A DNA stretch of 42,769 nt, taken from contig JAFRDM010000059.1 of the NCBI GenBank assembly GCA_017403885.1, positions 1 to 42,769 on the forward strand. The letters run 5' to 3'. This DNA comes from Oscillospiraceae bacterium. Lineage in GTDB: Bacteria > Bacillota > Clostridia > Oscillospirales > Oscillospiraceae. A program made the position numbers and the translations under genes. This document shows positions 40,014-42,769 of the stretch, piece after piece (positions within the stretch are counted from its first letter, which is position 1; each line of letters begins with the position of its first letter). The notes under the pieces are model-generated. The model did not search any database and was not told the origin of the DNA. It was given only the letters and a program-made list of their open reading frames with translations.

Positions 40014-42769
40014 ATGAAGGATTGGAAGCGCATCCTCTCCAGCGTCCTTGTCTTCTGCATGCTGCTCAGCCTCGGGCCGGCGGCTTTTGCGGCAGAAGAC
40101 ACCAACGGCCGCGTATTGGTCGGCGACGGCGACACCGTTACGGTCGGGAACGTCACCGTTACCACGAACGGAAACGCCGTATGGGCTTACGGCGGCGCGA
40201 CCGTCAACGTTGAAGGCGACGTGTACCAGCAGGCCGTCGACAGCGAAGCAGAGTATAACCACATCAATCCCGTCGGAGCCAGCGGCAGCGGCAGCTCCTC
40301 GGAGGTCAGCGTCAGCGGAGACGTCATCGGCACCTCTCCCGCGGGCACGGACGTGTACGCCTACGCGCTGGACGGCGAAGCCTCCGTCAGCGTCGAAGGC
40401 GACGTCATCATGGATCTTGAGCCCGCGGTGACGGACGAGAACGGCGGCACGGGCGTTTACAGCTACGCCACCGGTGAGTCGGGCGCCGCCGAGGTCACCA
40501 TCGAAGGCAGTCTCAACGTTTCCGGCGAGGCAAGTGACGCGCACGGCATCCAGTCCTACGCGCAGGCTGACTATGAGGTATGGAACGAGGAGAGCGAGAC
40601 CTACACCTGGGTCGACGTCACCTCCTCCAGCTCCAGCAGCACCGTCTCCGTCGGCGGTGACGTCGCCGTCAGCGCCGAAGGCTATGTCACCGGGATCGAA
40701 GCAGCCGCCGAAGACGGCGGCACGTCCGTTGTGACCGTAGACGGCACCGTCAACGCGGATATCCTCTCTTCTGAAGAATCGGGCAGCGCCACCGGCGTGT
40801 ATACCAATGTCGAGCAGGCCTCCGGTACGGTCGAAGTGACCGTCGGCGAAGACGTCCTGATCAGCGGCGAAGCGAGCGTTTCCACCGGCGTCGCCGCCGA
40901 CGTCCACGCCTCTTCCACGGAATGGAATGAAGAAGCCGGCGAGTATCTGGATACCGGTCTCGACTCGACCACCGGCACCAGCGACGTGACCGTCGGCGGC
41001 GACGTCACCGTATTCGCATCCGATCAGGCCACCGGCATTGAAAACCATGCCGCCGAGGGCGGCGTCTCCACCGTAACGGTCGAGGGCAGCGTCTATGCCG
41101 AGGGAAACGGCGAAGAATCCGCCGACGCAATCGGTGTATCTTCCTACGCAGAGGACAATGGTTCCTCTGTCGTTACTGTCGGTGAAGACGTTACTGTCAT
41201 CGCGCAAAACAATGCCGACGCCGTCAGTGCGGCCGTGCAGAACGGCGGCACGTCCGAGATTTCGGTCGGCGGCGACGTTGAACTGGACATGACCCCCTCT
41301 GAGGCGTATGCTGATTCGCGTATCGTCAGCGCAGCCGCATCAGGCGACAGCGGGTCCGCCTCCGTCAGCGTCGAAGGCGACATCAGCGTCTCCGGTAATC
41401 CCGACCATGTCGTCGGCGTGTCAGCCGACGCGCATGGCTCGTACTCGTACTATGACTCCGAAGCAGGTGAGTTCGTCTATGTCGAGATCGATTCCACCTC
41501 TGCCTCCGCTTCCGTTACCGTCGGCGGCGACGTCACGGTTTCCGGCGAGTACGGCGCCACGGGCGTGTCCGCCGAGTCGTCCGAAGGCGGCACGAGCGAA
41601 GTCACGGTCGAGGGCGATGTTTCCTCCGACGCCGGACACGGGGGCGCGAACGCCAATTCCTGCGGCGTAGACGCTCTTGCCAACAAAGACGGCGTCACGA
41701 ACGTGACCGTCGGGGGCGGCGTCACGGCCACTCTGGATGCGGCGGTCGGCACCGCACACGCCGTCGACGTCACCGCGCAGGACGGCGGCGAAGCCGTCGT
41801 CACTCTCAACGGCGACGTCAGCGCAGATTCCTCCGCGGATGCAATAGGCTTGGGCGTTTTCTCCACTCAGGACGCCACAGCTTCCGTCACCGTGAACGGC
41901 GACGTCAGCGCGGACGGTCGGTTCGCGCAGGGCGTTGCCGTGACGGCCCATTCGAATGCCCAGGCCGACGCGACCGTGAACGGCGACGTCACGGCCTCCG
42001 GCGAGGGTGAAACCTGCGCCGTCGGCGTAGGCGCCTACTCCGACAGCAGCGTCACTCTGATCCTCAACGGCAGCGTCAGCGCCGAGACCTCCTCCGACAA
42101 GGCCTCCTCCACCGGTCTCTCGATCGGCGCCGCCACTCAGGGCTCGGTCAACGTTACGGTAAACGGTGATATCAGCGCCGACAACGCGCTCTATATCCAC
42201 ACGGCCACCCCGTCCGACGTCGTTCCCAAGGAGGTCAGGGTGACCGTCGACGGCACGATCTCCGGCAGCACGAGCTCCATCCAGTTTGAAGGCAATGCCG
42301 AGGATCTGACTCTGACGGTCTGGAAGGTCGATCTGGATGAGGATGGACATGCTGTCACGGCCGTCACCAGAAATTCCGAGTCGGATCCCGACCTTTCGGC
42401 GGAAGAGCTCGACGAGATGAACGCCAAGAGCGCCGAGATCGCCGAGCAGGTCGAGCAGAACATCCTCTACATCATCAAGCTCGAGCAGCCCACGGAGGGC
42501 GGCACGCTGTCTCTGGGCGGCACCACCAAGAGCGACGGCTACGACGTGGCCAAGGAAGGCGACAACGTCACGCTGTATATCGCTGTGGCGGACGGCTATC
42601 AGGTCGACGGCGCGTATAACGGCGACGGCACGCAGATGGCCCTTCAGAAAGACAGCGACGGGAACTACTTCCTGGTCGTTCCCAGAGGCGGCGGCGTATG
42701 CCTGCGCGCCGTGATGTCGCTGATCTCCGTGATAGAAGACATTACTCCCGAACCCGAGCCCGAACCCGA
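40014..42769 (+). CDS. Large secreted repetitive protein, predicted beta-solenoid (3' end outside window)
   Basis: The frame opens at ATG 40014, after GGAGG, and has no stop before the window ends: 918 codons are visible. Residues 1-26 are a signal peptide (KRILSSVLVFCMLLSL...AFA). Residues about 45-780 consist of about 21 degenerate repeats of 27-50 residues, each opening V-T-V-x-G-D-V and passing through A-T-G-V-x-A-x-A to a G-G-x-S turn. The pattern of short strands separated by Gly/Asp turns suggests a right-handed beta-helix. Three repeats carry an inserted loop with related sequence (W/Y-N/D-E-E-x-G/E-x-Y/F). From about residue 780 a different region begins, with a possible InlB-B-like repeat (EGGTLSLGG ... 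GYQVDGAYNGDGTQM) and a Pro-Glu linker at the window edge. It is very acidic, with few Lys/Arg. The function is unknown; adhesion is a guess. Confidence 0.9.
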   Translation, partial: MKDWKRILSSVLVFCMLLSLGPAAFAAEDTNGRVLVGDGDTVTVGNVTVTTNGNAVWAYGGATVNVEGDVYQQAVDSEAEYNHINPVGASGSGSSSEVSVSGDVIGTSPAGTDVYAYALDGEASVSVEGDVIMDLEPAVTDENGGTGVYSYATGESGAAEVTIEGSLNVSGEASDAHGIQSYAQADYEVWNEESETYTWVDVTSSSSSSTVSVGGDVAVSAEGYVTGIEAAAEDGGTSVVTVDGTVNADILSSEESGSATGVYTNVEQASGTVEVTVGEDVLISGEASVSTGVAADVHASSTEWNEEAGEYLDTGLDSTTGTSDVTVGGDVTVFASDQATGIENHAAEGGVSTVTVEGSVYAEGNGEESADAIGVSSYAEDNGSSVVTVGEDVTVIAQNNADAVSAAVQNGGTSEISVGGDVELDMTPSEAYADSRIVSAAASGDSGSASVSVEGDISVSGNPDHVVGVSADAHGSYSYYDSEAGEFVYVEIDSTSASASVTVGGDVTVSGEYGATGVSAESSEGGTSEVTVEGDVSSDAGHGGANANSCGVDALANKDGVTNVTVGGGVTATLDAAVGTAHAVDVTAQDGGEAVVTLNGDVSADSSADAIGLGVFSTQDATASVTVNGDVSADGRFAQGVAVTAHSNAQADATVNGDVTASGEGETCAVGVGAYSDSSVTLILNGSVSAETSSDKASSTGLSIGAATQGSVNVTVNGDISADNALYIHTATPSDVVPKEVRVTVDGTISGSTSSIQFEGNAEDLTLTVWKVDLDEDGHAVTAVTRNSESDPDLSAEELDEMNAKSAEIAEQVEQNILYIIKLEQPTEGGTLSLGGTTKSDGYDVAKEGDNVTLYIAVADGYQVDGAYNGDGTQMALQKDSDGNYFLVVPRGGGVCLRAVMSLISVIEDITPEPEPEP

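Overview
The window is a high-GC stretch of chromosome from an anaerobic Firmicute, most likely a gut Clostridia member of the Oscillospiraceae type. The placement rests on Clostridia-typical families (DUF4364, DUF5685, DUF1385, lipoprotein ApbE), Gram-positive lipoboxes, AGGAGG-type ribosome binding sites, Ig-repeat and BspA-like surface proteins, and TTGACA/TATAAT promoters lying as AT-rich islands in GC-rich DNA. It is mostly a stable housekeeping region. I see no insertion sequence, prophage, CRISPR array or restriction system.

Layout. 1-628 is the 3' end of a gene, probably the C-terminal domain of a DEAD/DEAH helicase-family protein. 796-2344 (minus) is DUF4364-asnA. 2542-3327 is a conserved gene of unknown function. 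3408-6534 (minus) is apbE-recG. 6695-6771 is tRNA-Arg(CCG), followed by tRNA-derived fragments. 7109-8782 holds a SIMPL lipoprotein, a collapsed flavodoxin-family gene and a GNAT acetyltransferase. 8847-9575 (minus) is an MgtC-family gene. 9718-12053 (minus) is a molybdenum-cofactor operon, moaA-moaC-mogA-moaE. 12138-15519 (minus) has a small unknown gene and a secreted protein with eight Ig-like repeats. 15897-17834 is a three-gene unit: membrane zinc ribbon, DUF5685 and J-domain/TPR protein. It is followed by a candidate small RNA. 18075-22329 (minus) is trmL-pgk-tpiA-gpmI, lower glycolysis without gap. 22614-22819 (minus) is the collapsed remnant of another Ig-type secreted protein, still behind a near-consensus promoter. 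23015-25046 has a radical SAM protein and an FMN-dependent alpha-hydroxy-acid dehydrogenase-like enzyme. 25142-29765 (minus) has a PaaI-type thioesterase, a membrane-anchored leucine-rich-repeat protein, pepT and a sugar-kinase-like phosphotransferase.

From 30035 to 39828 the plus strand carries a dense run: a two-component system, DUF1385, prmC, recA, recX, rimO, pgsA, an integral membrane acyltransferase and cysS. The last gene starts at 40014 with its own strong promoter and runs off the window. It encodes a very acidic secreted protein of about 21 degenerate repeats centred on V-T-V-x-G-D-V, probably a beta-solenoid surface protein.

How the parts fit. Most genes serve core metabolism, translation, DNA repair or membrane synthesis. 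The accessory part is the secreted or surface set: the Ig-repeat protein, the Ig remnant, the beta-solenoid protein, and the SIMPL and ApbE lipoproteins. The Ig gene, the Ig remnant and the solenoid gene each have a recognisable strong sigma-A-type promoter. The least explained items are the solenoid protein with its three related insertion loops, the promoter-plus-terminator small RNA candidate at 17946-18028, the DUF5685 trio, the membrane LRR protein, and the two gene remnants.
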